Assembly (NCBI RefSeq): GCF_014207565.1
Contig: NZ_JACHGJ010000001.1
Coordinates: 310,001 to 374,000, forward strand
Reading direction: 5' to 3'
From: Spirochaeta isovalerica
GTDB lineage: Bacteria > Spirochaetota > Spirochaetia > DSM-2461
DNA length: 64,000 nucleotides
The translations under genes were made by a program, and so were the position numbers. The notes beneath the pieces were generated by a model. The model was not told the origin of the DNA, did no database searches, and saw nothing but the letters and a program-made list of their open reading frames with translations. Shown here one piece after another: positions 43,688 to 53,777 of this stretch (the first letter of the stretch is position 1; every line of letters starts with the position of its first letter).

Positions 43688-45060
43688 TTCTTAAAACTGT
43701 GAATCGGTGCGGGAATGCGGCCTCCCCAGCTGATAAATCTTTTTGACTTACCGGCGTTTCTGACAGGCATAACCGGACTGGCTCCGAAAAGTCCTCCGAA
43801 ACTGACAAAATCTCCCGCTTCCATCCCGGGGACCGGGATCAGCCGGGCCGCTGTGGTTTTGTGATTGATCATTCCAAGCGCCATCTCATCGGCGATAATA
43901 GCGGCAATAGTATCACAATCTACAGAACCCGGAATGGCGACCATATCCAGACCAACGGAACAGACGCATGTCATCGATTCCAGTTTTTCGAGACAAAGAG
44001 AGCCATTGCCTACCGCATCGGCCAGGACCGAATCTTCCATAACGGGAATAAAAGCTCCGCTGAGGCCGCCAACCGTTTTGCTGGCAAAAATACCGCCTTT
44101 CTTCACGGCGTCGTTGAGCATGGCCAGAATAGCTGTCGAACCGGGCGCTCCCACATCATCGACGCCGAGGATCTGAAATATTTCTCCGACGCTGTCACCG
44201 ATTGTCGGAGTGGGGGCGAGAGACAGATCGACAATACCAAACTCGATGTCCATGGCTTTGGAAACTTCCCGGCCTATCAGCTCGCCGCATCTTGTCACAC
44301 GGAATGTTGTCTGTTTGATTTCTTCGGCGATCAGATCGAGTGTCAGATTTTCCCTGCCCTGTTCGTCAATAAGTCTTTCCAGGGCTCTGGCAATGACTCC
44401 CGGTCCGCTGACACCGACATTCAATACCGTATCGGCTTCTTCCAGACCGTGTATGGCTCCTGCCATAAAAGGATTATCCCCCGGCTGATTACAGAACACG
44501 ACGAATTTTGCCGCCCCGAAACCATTCTGGTCCTTGGTAGCTTCTGCAATATCCTTTACGGTCTGTCCGCATATTGCCAGCGCATCCATATTAATTCCCT
44601 TCTGGCTGGTTCCCACGTTCACCGATGCGCAAACCCTTACGGTTTCTGATAGAACCCGGGGAAGGGATTTAAAATACTCTCTTTCCCATGGTGTCATCCC
44701 TTTTTCAACCTGAGCACTGAAGCCGCCTAGAATATCGATTCCCACTTCTTCAGCAGCCCGATCGAGTGCTTTTGCCATTTTCAGAAAATCCCCGCTTTTA
44801 TACCCGGCACCCAAATGGGCGATAGGAGTAATGGATATCCTTTTGTTGACAACGGGAATGCCGAATTTTCGACTGATTTTGTTGCAAGTCTCTACGAAAT
44901 TGCCAGCTTTGCCGGTTATTTTCTTATATATGAGGTCGCATGTTTCCTCTATATCGCTTCCCCGGCAGTCCAGAAGATTTATCCCCATCGTTACTGTTCT
45001 GACATCGAGGTTTTCTTTCTGAATCATATTGATCGTTGATAAAATGTGATCTGATTTCAT
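43684..45060 (-). CDS. UPF0210 (PFL/DUF711) family protein
   Basis: The 458-residue protein matches UPF0210 across its length (VTMGINLLDCRG near residue 22, GGFSAQVEKGMTPWEREY near 115, NVGVSGPGVIARALE near 220, DLSLAPTPTIGDSVGEI near 275). The family is related to glycyl-radical-type folds but lacks known activity. It is nearly always paired with an ACT-domain protein, as here nine bases upstream. The function is unknown; an amino-acid-responsive role is an inference from the ACT partner. Confidence 0.88.
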   Translation of the reverse strand: MKSDHILSTINMIQKENLDVRTVTMGINLLDCRGSDIEETCDLIYKKITGKAGNFVETCNKISRKFGIPVVNKRISITPIAHLGAGYKSGDFLKMAKALDRAAEEVGIDILGGFSAQVEKGMTPWEREYFKSLPRVLSETVRVCASVNVGTSQKGINMDALAICGQTVKDIAEATKDQNGFGAAKFVVFCNQPGDNPFMAGAIHGLEEADTVLNVGVSGPGVIARALERLIDEQGRENLTLDLIAEEIKQTTFRVTRCGELIGREVSKAMDIEFGIVDLSLAPTPTIGDSVGEIFQILGVDDVGAPGSTAILAMLNDAVKKGGIFASKTVGGLSGAFIPVMEDSVLADAVGNGSLCLEKLESMTCVCSVGLDMVAIPGSVDCDTIAAIIADEMALGMINHKTTAARLIPVPGMEAGDFVSFGGLFGASPVMPVRNAGKSKRFISWGGRIPAPIHSFKN

Positions 45061-45069
45061 AACTAATCC

Positions 45070-45630
45070 TTAACGTAAACTGATTTCATTAACTGTTTCA
45101 AAAAGGCTCTTGTGCTGCATAACGATAGAAAGGCCGAGGTCGCCTCCCACTTCAGCCAGATCATCATGAACTGAATCAGCGGAAAGATTGTCGGGAATTA
45201 CGATATCCAGCATCATGGAATATGTATCATCGTTCAGTTTCGTTACATAACCTATGATATTGATATTTTGTTTTTTGCAGTAAGAGCCAATTGCGGCAAC
45301 AAGGCCGGTTCTGTTTTTGCCCTGGGCTGTTACGACATAGATATCGCCTGTGATGTTCGAAGTGGGGACCGCACCGAAATCTACTGTTTCTTTGACAATG
45401 CAGGTCAGATCGGATTCCGTAGAAATACTGTCCATCTTTTTTGATATTTCTTCGATTGAAAGTTCGGCATCGAAATTTGCCAGAATTATCATACTGAAAA
45501 AACCGTTGAGAACTGACTGACTCATATCGGCCAGGTCTCCTTTCAGCTCATAAATGATATTGGCTATATCGGCGATAATTCCCGGTCTGTCTTTGGAGAG
45601 AACGGATATAACAATTTGTTTTTTCACCAT
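45070..45630 (-). CDS. ACT-domain protein partner of UPF0210
   Basis: The 186-residue protein contains two ACT domains (about 1-80, VISVLSKDRPGIIADIANII; about 95-170, VTAQGKNRTGLVAAIGSYC). It resembles the UPF0237 partner usually found with UPF0210, though here with two ACT domains. ACT domains bind amino acids and regulate. ATG 45630 has GGAG five bases upstream; an upstream in-frame start adds 13 unsupported residues. It is probably co-transcribed with the UPF0210 gene. Confidence 0.82.
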   Translation of the reverse strand: MVKKQIVISVLSKDRPGIIADIANIIYELKGDLADMSQSVLNGFFSMIILANFDAELSIEEISKKMDSISTESDLTCIVKETVDFGAVPTSNITGDIYVVTAQGKNRTGLVAAIGSYCKKQNINIIGYVTKLNDDTYSMMLDIVIPDNLSADSVHDDLAEVGGDLGLSIVMQHKSLFETVNEISLR

Positions 45631-45687
45631 GATACTCCTAATAGAATCAATTAGGAAAAGTTTACCCATGACAAAAAAAATTACAAG

Positions 45688-46821
45688 CTATTTTTTTATC
45701 GAATTAATTATGTTGTCAATTATTTCGAGAACTTCGTAGTCTTTGGCGATTAATGCATTCTCGCCCTTTTGGATCTCTGTGGAAATATGGGCGATTTTGC
45801 CCATTGCGGATTCAATGGTTCCGGATTTCTTTTTTTCTTCCAGTGTAAGTTCCCGGAGCTTTGAAATCCCTTCAAGCATAGACTGGAGCTGGGGAATCAT
45901 ATCCCTGGCTTCTGTTACCTGGTTTGTCAGAGTGGTGTCTATCTGCGATATCAGGTCGTTTGCCGTATCGACATCGGTTCCGATATCTGAGAAAAGCTTG
46001 ATGGTTTTTCCCGTTAGCTCGCGTCCATTAATAACCCTTTTGTCCATCTCTTCGATATGGGTGGTTATTTCTTCTACTGTTTTCGCGCTGTCTTCGGCGA
46101 GTGTCCGGACTTCCGATGCTACGACGGCGAAACCTTTACCCGAATCGCCTGCATGGGCCGCCTGAATGGCAGCGTTCATAGCAAGGATATTGATCTGTGA
46201 TGCAATGGAAGATATCTTCTCAAGACTCTGGCGGACAAGCTTTTCCGATTCAGCAATTTTCTCGATGGCTCTGAACGTTTCATTCATTGTCTGTCTTCCG
46301 CTTTGAAGTTTCTTGACCAGTTCCTCTGAGCTCTCTCTGCTTTCTTCAGAGCGCGATCGGATTTCACCTGTTGTCTCAATGAAATTCTGAAGATGGGGAA
46401 CGGTCTCTCTGAAACTGGAAACCTGAACTTCCATGCTTTCGGTAATATTGGAAACAGTGGATACAATCGCTTTGGAAAATTCTGCCGCTTCATCAACCAG
46501 AGACATCTTTTCCTCTGTCATTTTTCCGACTTCGGCCGCCCCGTTGAGTATATCGTTAAACCCTTCTTTAACTGATATGGTTTTCTCCAGAATATCATCG
46601 AATCTATCTTGTGATTTATTTTTACCACTATCTACCTGATGCTGGAAAGCCTGAAGTTTTTCTTTTAAGATCCGGGTCATTTCCTGTCCGCTTCTGTCAG
46701 TCGTACCGGACAGGTTACTCAGTTCATTGAGGAGATTCTTGTGAGCGTTTTTACTTTTAATATAAAGAAATAAAAATACAACAGCCATTATGACCGGAAT
46801 TGGTAAAACAAGATAAATCAC
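45688..46821 (-). CDS. Minimal methyl-accepting chemotaxis-type signalling protein
   Basis: The 377-residue protein has one membrane helix (about residues 2-22), a coiled coil, and the MCP signalling hairpin with the tip [20 protein letters not shown] near residue 218. There is no periplasmic or HAMP sensing domain, so it may sense through other proteins or report envelope state. The start is GTG 46821, with GGAGG eight bases upstream. It diverges from typA. Coupling to CheA/CheW is expected from the tip but unproven. Confidence 0.85.
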   Translation of the reverse strand: MIYLVLPIPVIMAVVFLFLYIKSKNAHKNLLNELSNLSGTTDRSGQEMTRILKEKLQAFQHQVDSGKNKSQDRFDDILEKTISVKEGFNDILNGAAEVGKMTEEKMSLVDEAAEFSKAIVSTVSNITESMEVQVSSFRETVPHLQNFIETTGEIRSRSEESRESSEELVKKLQSGRQTMNETFRAIEKIAESEKLVRQSLEKISSIASQINILAMNAAIQAAHAGDSGKGFAVVASEVRTLAEDSAKTVEEITTHIEEMDKRVINGRELTGKTIKLFSDIGTDVDTANDLISQIDTTLTNQVTEARDMIPQLQSMLEGISKLRELTLEEKKKSGTIESAMGKIAHISTEIQKGENALIAKDYEVLEIIDNIINSIKK

Positions 46822-46902
46822 CGATAATCCTCCAATTGTCTGATAATATTATACATGGATCCTTTTTTTTGTCAGTAATTATAACAATCAATGTTTCGCT
46901 AC

Positions 46903-46932
46903 TTGAAGGGGCGGGCTGTGGGGTGGTATACA
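46903..46932 (+). promoter_or_regulatory. Promoter abutting the typA start
   Basis: TTGAAG (46903-46908), 18 bases, TATACA (46927-46932); seven bases separate the -10 from ATG 46940. No proper Shine-Dalgarno sequence precedes the ATG. This is a leaderless candidate. Confidence 0.55.
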
Positions 46933-46939
46933 ACTGATA

Positions 46940-48763
46940 ATGAATATGAAAAGTAATGATAATGTAAGAAATATCGCTATAATTGCACATGTCGATCATG
47001 GAAAAACTACACTGGTTGACGCAATGTTCCGTCAGAGTGGATTGTTCCGCGAAGGACAGGAAGTTGATGAGAGACTTATGGACAGCATGGATCTCGAAAA
47101 AGAGAGGGGCATTACAATTGCTGCCAAGAACTGTTCCATAAACTGGAAAGGAGTGAAAATCAATATCCTCGACACTCCGGGTCACTCAGATTTCGGTGGT
47201 GAAGTGGAAAGAGCTCTGTCCATGGTTGATGGAGTCATTCTCCTGGTCGATGCATCGGAGGGGCCTCTTCCCCAGACCCGATTCGTACTGGATAAAGCTC
47301 TTCAGTCCAAGCTGCCAGTCATAGTCGTCCTGAACAAGATAGACCGTCCCGACGCCCGCCCGGCGGAAGTCCTCGATGAAGTATACAGTTTGCTGATCGA
47401 TCTCGATGCCGATGACGAGCAGCTTGAATGTCCTGTCCTGTATGCGATCGGGAAGGACGGGGTTGTCATGAAGACTCCTGAGGAAAGAGGCCTCAACCTC
47501 GATATTCTTATGGATACGATTCTTGAAGCCGTACCAGGACCTCAGTATGATGAAAGCAAGCCCTTTCAGATGCTTGTTTCGGATTTGAGTTACTCCGATT
47601 ATCTCGGTCGCCTGGCCATAGGCAAGGTTATTAACGGATCTGTCAAAGCGAAGGAATCTCTCTCCTGCGTAAAAGAAGGAGGCAGAATCGTTCCTTTGAA
47701 AGTGTCGAAGATTCAGGTCTATAACGGTACGGTTCTGGCTGATGCCGAAAATGTCGAAACCGGTGATATTGTCGTCCTCTCAGGAATTGATGATGTCAAC
47801 ATCGGCGACACGATCTGCCATAGTGAAAAGCCTGAAGCCCTGCCGAGACTTTCTGTTGATGAGCCCACCGTATTTATGAAGTTTACTAAAAATACGTCTC
47901 CTCTATCCGGACTTGAAGGGAAGAATGTTCAGGCGACAAAGATTTACGAGAGACTCGTTAAGGAAACTCTTCTCAATGTTTCCATGCAGGTCGAAAGATC
48001 GGAAAACCAGGATGATTTTATCGTAAAAGGCCGCGGCGAGTTCCAGATGGCCATTCTCATTGAAACGATGAGGAGAGAAGGGTTTGAGCTTTCCGTCGGA
48101 CGTCCCCAGGTTATATATAAAGACGTGGATGGCCAGAGAATGGAACCTATCGAAAATCTGGCTATTGATTGCGCTGAGGAATACAGCGGAGCCGTAACGG
48201 AAAAGCTTCTCAAGAGAAAAGGACGGCTCTCCGCAATGACTTACGAACAGAGCGGAAGGGTTAAAATCGAGTTCTCTGTTCCCTCCCGATCGCTTATAGG
48301 CTATCGCGATGAGTTTCTCACCGATACGCGGGGAACGGGAATCATGAATTCCCTTTTTGCCGGATATGAGAAATACAGAGGTGATTTTATTACGAGAAAC
48401 ACCGGCTCTCTTGTGGCGGACAGAACCGGTAAGGCTATTCCCTATGCTCTTTTCAACCTCGAACCGAGAGGGAAATTATTTGTTCTGCCCGGTGATGATG
48501 TCTATGAAGGGATGATTATCGGCGAATATAATAAAGAAGGCGATCTGAACGTCAATGCCTGTAAAGCGAAGAACCTTACCAATGTCAGGGCATCCGGGAA
48601 AGATGATGCCGTTACGCTGACACCTGTCATACCCATGACTCTGGAGCAGGGACTGCAGTTTATTGCCGAAGACGAAATGCTTGAAGTGACTCCAACCAAA
48701 ATCAGGTTGAGGAAAGCGGTCTTGTCTGCACAGGACAGGAAAGTTCTCGGGAAACGCAAATAA
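46940..48763 (+). CDS. typA: Translational GTPase TypA/BipA
   Basis: TypA is a ribosome-binding GTPase linked to 50S assembly and stress or cold growth. The 607-residue protein has the G1 motif AHVDHGKTTL near residue 15, the G2 region RGITIAAKN, G3 DTPGHSDFGGEV near 74 and G4 NKIDRPDARP near 130. EF-G-like domains follow, and the typical C-terminal segment is MTLEQGLQFIAEDEMLEVTP. Length is standard. A second in-frame ATG at 46946 is possible. A strong terminator follows. Confidence 0.95.
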   Translation: MNMKSNDNVRNIAIIAHVDHGKTTLVDAMFRQSGLFREGQEVDERLMDSMDLEKERGITIAAKNCSINWKGVKINILDTPGHSDFGGEVERALSMVDGVILLVDASEGPLPQTRFVLDKALQSKLPVIVVLNKIDRPDARPAEVLDEVYSLLIDLDADDEQLECPVLYAIGKDGVVMKTPEERGLNLDILMDTILEAVPGPQYDESKPFQMLVSDLSYSDYLGRLAIGKVINGSVKAKESLSCVKEGGRIVPLKVSKIQVYNGTVLADAENVETGDIVVLSGIDDVNIGDTICHSEKPEALPRLSVDEPTVFMKFTKNTSPLSGLEGKNVQATKIYERLVKETLLNVSMQVERSENQDDFIVKGRGEFQMAILIETMRREGFELSVGRPQVIYKDVDGQRMEPIENLAIDCAEEYSGAVTEKLLKRKGRLSAMTYEQSGRVKIEFSVPSRSLIGYRDEFLTDTRGTGIMNSLFAGYEKYRGDFITRNTGSLVADRTGKAIPYALFNLEPRGKLFVLPGDDVYEGMIIGEYNKEGDLNVNACKAKNLTNVRASGKDDAVTLTPVIPMTLEQGLQFIAEDEMLEVTPTKIRLRKAVLSAQDRKVLGKRK

Positions 48764-48830
48764 ACAGACAGATCGTAAAAACTGAGAATATTCAGTAACT
48801 TTCTTGTGAAGCAACTGAAAATAAGCTTAA

Positions 48831-48864
48831 AAAAATCCCCCGTGATTCTCTGCGGGGGATTTTT
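48831..48864. terminator. Bidirectional rho-independent terminator
   Basis: AAAAATCCCCCG (48831-48842) pairs with CGGGGGATTTTT (48853-48864) around a ten-base loop. It serves typA on one side and the disrupted ROK gene, ending at 48877, on the other. Confidence 0.92.
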
Positions 48865-48876
48865 ATTGCCTGAGTT

Positions 48877-49988
48877 CTACATGGAATAGATCCCCTGAAG
48901 AGCCCTTTCAGCAAGAACGGCGGCTCCCGCCAGATTCGCGTTGGCTCCTTTCTCATCGAGAATGGATGGGCGAAGATAGTTGAGATAACCCATTTTACCC
49001 AGAAGTCTCTGCGCTGAAGGTCCGAAATAGGGAAGAGCATAGCTCGGCTTTCCGCCAAGACAGATGGGAACATCTTTGGCCAGTCCGTCTATTTCAGCCT
49101 GTTTCAGCATGGTTCTGGCTGCTTCAGCCAGAAGCTTCCCGTATAACCTGTCCGTATTGACAGCAGATTCGACGCGCATCCGGGAAAGTTTGCTGATATG
49201 CTGACCGGCGATAGCCGGGTCCGTCATTTCCCTGGCTTCGTGAATATCGAGAAACTGCTGGTAAAAATCATCATTTCCGACGATAGCTCTAAACAGGCGG
49301 CATCGACCGGGTCCCGATAGGAGCAATTCTGCCCGGACCGTATCGGGATTTCCCGATGGACCGGATTCGTAGGTTTCGGGAAGCTCTTCGTCTCGCAGAT
49401 TAAGTTCAAAAAGTTCAAAGGAAGCGTTCACTTCTCTGAAAAAGCTTTTCAACTTCCATTTGTCCAGGCCGATAGCGTATCCCGGTTCATTGGTCAGATG
49501 AAGGGAACGGTCCTTTCCGTCCCAGTCGTGCGCGGGGAATCGGACATTTCCTTCTCTGTCTATCCAGGCGCCTCCCCAGCCGCCTCCGAAGACCCAATAG
49601 AGAAGTTCCATTCTCATTATACTCCATTCGGCCAGAGCTCCAACGTTGGCGTCATTATCAATGGATACGGTAAGGAGAAAGCATCGGCAAGAGCTTTCTT
49701 AATGTTGTGGCCGTTGTATTGAGGGCAATTCTGAAAAAGCTGAAAGGAACCATCGCGCTTCAGAATTCCTGCAGCGGAGATACCGATGGCCAGAGTATGG
49801 TATTTTTTCCCGCTATCAGTCAGCTGATTCAACTTATCCACTATGTTGGAGGCAAAGTCTTCAAAATCATCAGCATATTTGTGGAGCGGCATCAGTTCTT
49901 CGGTAATAAGCTCTCTCTCGAGATCAAACAAACCGATTTTGGTTCCTCTACCGGCTCCGATATCCAGTGCAATATATATGTCTTTCAT
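48877..49988 (-). pseudogene. ROK-family protein disrupted by a frameshift
   Basis: Two minus-strand frames together encode one ROK (repressor/sugar kinase) protein of about 370 residues. The first (49988 down to 49617) has the phosphate motif IALDIGAGRGTKIG and GISAAG, and ends TPTLELWPNGV at a stop. The second frame, entered near 49660, reads DNDANVGALAEW, the invariant ROK motif, and runs to 48877. One base appears missing near 49659-49664. It could be a real recent mutation or a sequence error. Glucokinase-like activity is plausible, not shown. The neighbouring divergent gene is a sugar-type binding protein. Confidence 0.85.
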
Positions 49989-49996
49989 ATGGATTG

Positions 49997-50025
49997 AGTA
50001 TAACAGCAGCCGCTCGAGTGGTAAA
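49997..50025 (-). promoter_or_regulatory. Promoter abutting the ROK gene start
   Basis: On the minus strand TTTACC (50020-50025), 17 bases, TATACT (49997-50002), then eight bases to ATG 49988. There is no SD before the ATG. It fits the leaderless pattern seen at other genes here. Confidence 0.45.
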
Positions 50026-50087
50026 GGATTTAACTTTGCCTGGAAGGGAATACCCATTGCGTCTAAAATAAAGATAGAGGTGAAATA

Positions 50088-51341
50088 ATGATGAGAAATC
50101 GGAATGTAATAAAAACCGCCATAGTGTTTCTATTAGTGCTGACTTTTATCTCCTGTTACAAGAAAGAGACTATTGCTGGAAAAAACAGACCTGTTACTCT
50201 TGTTATTTCTTCCCGTCTTTACACTCCTTTGTCAGAACAGAAATTCCTTTACGATGAAATCTTTCCGTCATTTGAAGAAGAAAACAATGTCGTTGTTAAA
50301 TTTGAAATTCTGGATGATGATATTTTACTCGACAGAGCCTTCCAGCAGAAAGAAACCGGTCGCATAACTTCTGATGTCGTCATTGTTCATAACAGCCGGA
50401 TGAAGGAATGGGTTGATGGTGATCTCGTGGAAATATTGCCTGTGGAAGAATGGAAAAGCCGAACTTTTTCACAGGCCTTCACAACTTATCTCGTATATGG
50501 CGGGAAAACATATTTTGCCCCTGTGGGTGGAGATGTCTATCTTCTTCTTGCAAACAGAAAAGCTCTTCAATACCTGGATAGTACAGTCGAAATACAGAAT
50601 CTGACATGGAGCGGATTTGCCGACTGGTCACAAAAAATAAAGAGTGGCGAAGGTTCGGGAAAAGTCGCCGTAACCGGAGTCCCCCAGAAAAACTTTATAT
50701 ACTTTTTCGGGGCCATGGTTCTCTCCTACGGGGGAGGTTTTCCTATAGTGAGAAGCTATGAAGCGAATCAATGCTGGAACATCCTCGCATCTATGTCGGA
50801 CACTTTCTTCCCCGGAGTTCTCTCCTGCGACAATGTCTCTCTACCAATGAAAAACGGAGAAGCCTGGCTTGCTGTGGCGCATATGGCGCGAATAGGAGAG
50901 GCTTACAGGCAGAATCCCGATGATTATATTATCGCCCCTGCACCACGGGGACCTTCGGGAATAGGATCAATAGCCGGCACAAGCGGTTTCGCCGTTTTAA
51001 AAGGTGCGGAAAACAAAGACATGGCTTTCCGTTTTATCGAATATATGACCAGACCGGAAATCGCAGTGAAAGTGGCAAGAGGCACAGGGGGATTTCTTCC
51101 TCCCATAAATGAAGCTATTGAAGAACTGGGCAATACACCAGCCGATACTGTTATCAAAACCGGAATCGAAGTTCTCCAGAACGGAGTTGTTTCCGGGGTT
51201 CCCGGAAGTTCATACACATCATGGGGCGATGTCAAACAGATTTATGATGATCTCTTCAGTGAAATGATCCTGAATCGGGGGACTGTCGATGACACCTTAC
51301 TTCATAAAGCAGAAGAGAGGCTCGAAGCCCTGAGGAAATAA
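50088..51341 (+). CDS. Extracellular solute-binding lipoprotein (family 1, carbohydrate type)
   Basis: The 417-residue lipoprotein (lipobox FISC, Cys23) has the fold of family 1 ABC solute-binding proteins: an N-terminal VTLVISSRLYTPLSEQ, a central FFGAMVLSYGGGFP, and the C-terminal signature AGTSGFAVLKGAENKDMAFRFIEYMT. It should bind a sugar or similar ligand outside the inner membrane. No permease or ATPase gene is adjacent, so its transporter is elsewhere. GAGGTG lies upstream; ATG 50088 and 50091 are both possible. It diverges from the broken ROK gene, hinting at a common sugar. Confidence 0.85.
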   Translation: MMRNRNVIKTAIVFLLVLTFISCYKKETIAGKNRPVTLVISSRLYTPLSEQKFLYDEIFPSFEEENNVVVKFEILDDDILLDRAFQQKETGRITSDVVIVHNSRMKEWVDGDLVEILPVEEWKSRTFSQAFTTYLVYGGKTYFAPVGGDVYLLLANRKALQYLDSTVEIQNLTWSGFADWSQKIKSGEGSGKVAVTGVPQKNFIYFFGAMVLSYGGGFPIVRSYEANQCWNILASMSDTFFPGVLSCDNVSLPMKNGEAWLAVAHMARIGEAYRQNPDDYIIAPAPRGPSGIGSIAGTSGFAVLKGAENKDMAFRFIEYMTRPEIAVKVARGTGGFLPPINEAIEELGNTPADTVIKTGIEVLQNGVVSGVPGSSYTSWGDVKQIYDDLFSEMILNRGTVDDTLLHKAEERLEALRK

Positions 51342-51411
51342 GAGCCATTCTTTACTGACTCATCTATTCGCGGTATACTCAAATGACAAAAATTCTCAGC
51401 AAAGGTGAGTC

Positions 51412-52995
51412 ATGGCATTCAATAAAATCTTTACCAGAGAGAACATTCTGAATCTTTTATTCGAATTGTTCCTATTGTCTTTGAGCGGATTAATTTTCGC
51501 ATTATCTTTTCCCAGTTTTCTCAATCGCTGGGGTCTTTTCCCTTTGGCATTTATCTCTCTAATTCCGGTTTTCATCGTAGTTCATCGAATCGGTTTCATT
51601 AAATCTATAATATACGGAGCCTATTTCGGATATTTCAGTTATTCGCTGTTCAATTTCTGGCTTGCTACTTTTGACCCCATGGCTTTTGTAGTTGTTCCCA
51701 TTATTTATGCCTCCTATTTTCTGGTTCTTTTTCCCCTTTTGAAATTAGCCGATAGGCTTTTCCCGGCAAAGGGGTTTATTCTTCAGATTTTCCTTTGGCT
51801 TTCCTATGAATTTCTCAGGACAAAGGGCTTTCTCGGCTATTCTTATGGTGTGCTTGGTTATACGCAATACAACTTTCTATCGCTCATAGGTATAGCTGAT
51901 ATCACCGGCGTAGCAGGCGTTACCTTTATTGTTATTTATCCGTCAATTATTATTGGAAACGCTCTGAAAGAAGGGATTGCCCATTTTAAAAAGACCTGGA
52001 GAGAGTGGTTAAGACCTTCTGTAATCTGGTTTTCGCTTTTCATCCTTTTCAATATTTATGGACTTGTATCAAAAGTTAATTATGATGACACGCCGAAGTG
52101 GAGACCTGCACTGATTCAGCATAATATAAACTCCTGGCGTTCGGGAATTGAAGTTTTTGAAGAAGCGCTTGATAAGCTATTGGAAATTTCCAATGAGGCT
52201 CTGGAAGAGAAGCCCGATGCTCTTATCTGGTCTGAAACGGCTTTTGTTCCTTCAATCGATTATCATCTGAGGACAAGAGTGGACAGAAGGCGGGTGGAAC
52301 TGATTCACAAGCTTTTTGATTTTATGGATCAGACTGATGTCCCTCTTTTTCTCGGGAATAATGATCTCTTTTATTTCGGCGATAAAAGGGTCAATTACAA
52401 TTCTGTTTTTCACTATGAAAAGGGAGAGCTTCAGGGAAAGTATTACAAAACCCATCTGGTTCCCTTTACCGAACATTTTCCCTATGAAAATATCTTCCCT
52501 GGAATATATCAGAAAATTCTTGATTTAAAGGTAAACTTTTACGGAAAAGGGGATGAATACACCTTGTTCGAACAGGACGGCATAAAGCTGGCACCTCTTA
52601 TCTGTTTTGAAGATACATTCGGTTATCTTTCAAGGGAATTTGTTTTAAGGGGCGGGGATATTTTAATGAATCTTACAAACGATTCCTGGTCCGATGAGTA
52701 TGCCTGCAATATTCAGCATATGGGGATTGCTGTATTCCGGACAATAGAAAACAGGAGATCCATGATTCGTTCTACAACCGGAGGATTTACGACCGTTATA
52801 GATCCGAACGGAAAAAGAATCGCAGAACTGGAGCCTTTTACAGAAGGTTATCTGATTTCAGATGTTCCTGTTTATAATGAGCGAACGACTATTTATACAA
52901 AATTCGGGAACTGGTTGGATATTCTCTCGATTATCCTGTCTTTTTCCGGCATCGCATTAGGTATTCTGCTTAAAATCAAAGGTAAAAAACATTGA
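51412..52995 (+). CDS. lnt: Apolipoprotein N-acyltransferase
   Basis: Lnt adds the third acyl chain to lipoproteins in the inner membrane. The 527-residue protein has six or seven N-terminal membrane segments (about 10-215) and a nitrilase-type domain with the Glu-Lys-Cys triad in IWSETAFVPS (about 275), YYKTHLVPFTEHFPY (about 345) and PLICFEDTF (about 397). A final membrane segment follows. AGGTGAG precedes the ATG. The next gene's promoter overlaps its stop. Confidence 0.93.
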   Translation: MAFNKIFTRENILNLLFELFLLSLSGLIFALSFPSFLNRWGLFPLAFISLIPVFIVVHRIGFIKSIIYGAYFGYFSYSLFNFWLATFDPMAFVVVPIIYASYFLVLFPLLKLADRLFPAKGFILQIFLWLSYEFLRTKGFLGYSYGVLGYTQYNFLSLIGIADITGVAGVTFIVIYPSIIIGNALKEGIAHFKKTWREWLRPSVIWFSLFILFNIYGLVSKVNYDDTPKWRPALIQHNINSWRSGIEVFEEALDKLLEISNEALEEKPDALIWSETAFVPSIDYHLRTRVDRRRVELIHKLFDFMDQTDVPLFLGNNDLFYFGDKRVNYNSVFHYEKGELQGKYYKTHLVPFTEHFPYENIFPGIYQKILDLKVNFYGKGDEYTLFEQDGIKLAPLICFEDTFGYLSREFVLRGGDILMNLTNDSWSDEYACNIQHMGIAVFRTIENRRSMIRSTTGGFTTVIDPNGKRIAELEPFTEGYLISDVPVYNERTTIYTKFGNWLDILSIILSFSGIALGILLKIKGKKH

Positions 52996-53020
52996 TAATA
53001 CATCGTTGTGATGTTATTAT
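52992..53020 (+). promoter_or_regulatory. Promoter of the response-regulator gene, overlapping lnt stop
   Basis: TTGATA (52992-52997), 17 bases, TATTAT (53015-53020); ATG 53027 begins seven bases after the -10. No SD is present. The -35 includes the lnt stop codon (52993-52995). A near-consensus leaderless candidate. Confidence 0.65.
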
Positions 53021-53026
53021 TCCTGT

Positions 53027-53668
53027 ATGATCACATTTCTCATTGCTTCTGATTACAACTTTATGCAGGATTATATTAAATCTTTAATTGACCTTAAGTG
53101 CGACATGACTTCTGCTGCTTGCTCTTGTTCCTACAAAGCAATCAGCAGAAGTTCCGAACTACTGAAACCGCAATTCGTCCTTGTGGATCTTATGGATGAT
53201 TATGAGAGCAGATTGAAGCTGATCCGTAAACTGAAAAAAACTTTCCCATCTACATTTGTTATTGCTCTTTCTGATTCAGTTGATAGAAATAAATTTATTG
53301 AAGTCTTTCGTGCCGGTTCAGATGGTTATCTGACAAAAGAAGCTGCATTTAACGAATTATTCCGATGCGTATTTACAATTATGCAGGGAGAAAAATATCT
53401 TTCACTGGCTGTCATAAACAATTTTCTCGATTATATGATAGAAACTCCTCATCTGGATAAGAGAAGACCCGATCTGATTACCAATAGGGAAAAAGAGCAT
53501 ATTTCCTATATCGCGGAAGGGCTTAATCCCAAAGAGATCGCTTACAAAATGAAAATCAGTAAAAAGACTGTAGATAACTATAGAAACAGGATAATGAATA
53601 AACTGAAGCTGAACAGCATAGCTGATATTGTGAAATACGCCATTCGGGAGCAAATTGTCACCATTTGA
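53027..53668 (+). CDS. LuxR-type response regulator, orphan
   Basis: The 213-residue protein has a receiver domain (about 1-120) with phospho-acceptor Asp in FVLVDLMDDY (about residue 54) and Lys in YLTKEAAFNEL (about 105). A C-terminal LuxR helix-turn-helix (about 145-205) follows, with REKEHISYIAEGLNPKEIAYKM and SKKTVDNYRNRIMNKL. The acidic N-terminal cluster is weak (ASDYNF), so phosphorylation may be altered. No histidine kinase is adjacent. Expression looks independent of lnt. Confidence 0.85.
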   Translation: MITFLIASDYNFMQDYIKSLIDLKCDMTSAACSCSYKAISRSSELLKPQFVLVDLMDDYESRLKLIRKLKKTFPSTFVIALSDSVDRNKFIEVFRAGSDGYLTKEAAFNELFRCVFTIMQGEKYLSLAVINNFLDYMIETPHLDKRRPDLITNREKEHISYIAEGLNPKEIAYKMKISKKTVDNYRNRIMNKLKLNSIADIVKYAIREQIVTI

Positions 53669-53714
53669 AAAAAAAAGGGTTCTGCAGGCCCTGGACGTCG
53701 ACACCTGCAAAACC
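53667..53714 (-). terminator. Terminator of the Maf-PBP-signal-peptidase operon
   Basis: On the minus strand GGTTTTGCAGG pairs with CCTGCAGAACC (one G-U) around a 15-base loop (53678-53714) and is followed by C and nine T (complement of 53668-53676). It lies 64 bases past the DUF115 stop, in a 109-base gap. Confidence 0.8.
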
Positions 53715-53777
53715 GCATCTTCGTAGTACAATCTTCGAAAGACTATGATTATCATTATTAAAATCGGTATGATAGAA

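Noticed and set aside
43861-44649. Open frame of 262 codons opposite the UPF0210 gene
   Set aside because: Antisense shadow; composition is that of reversed coding sequence.
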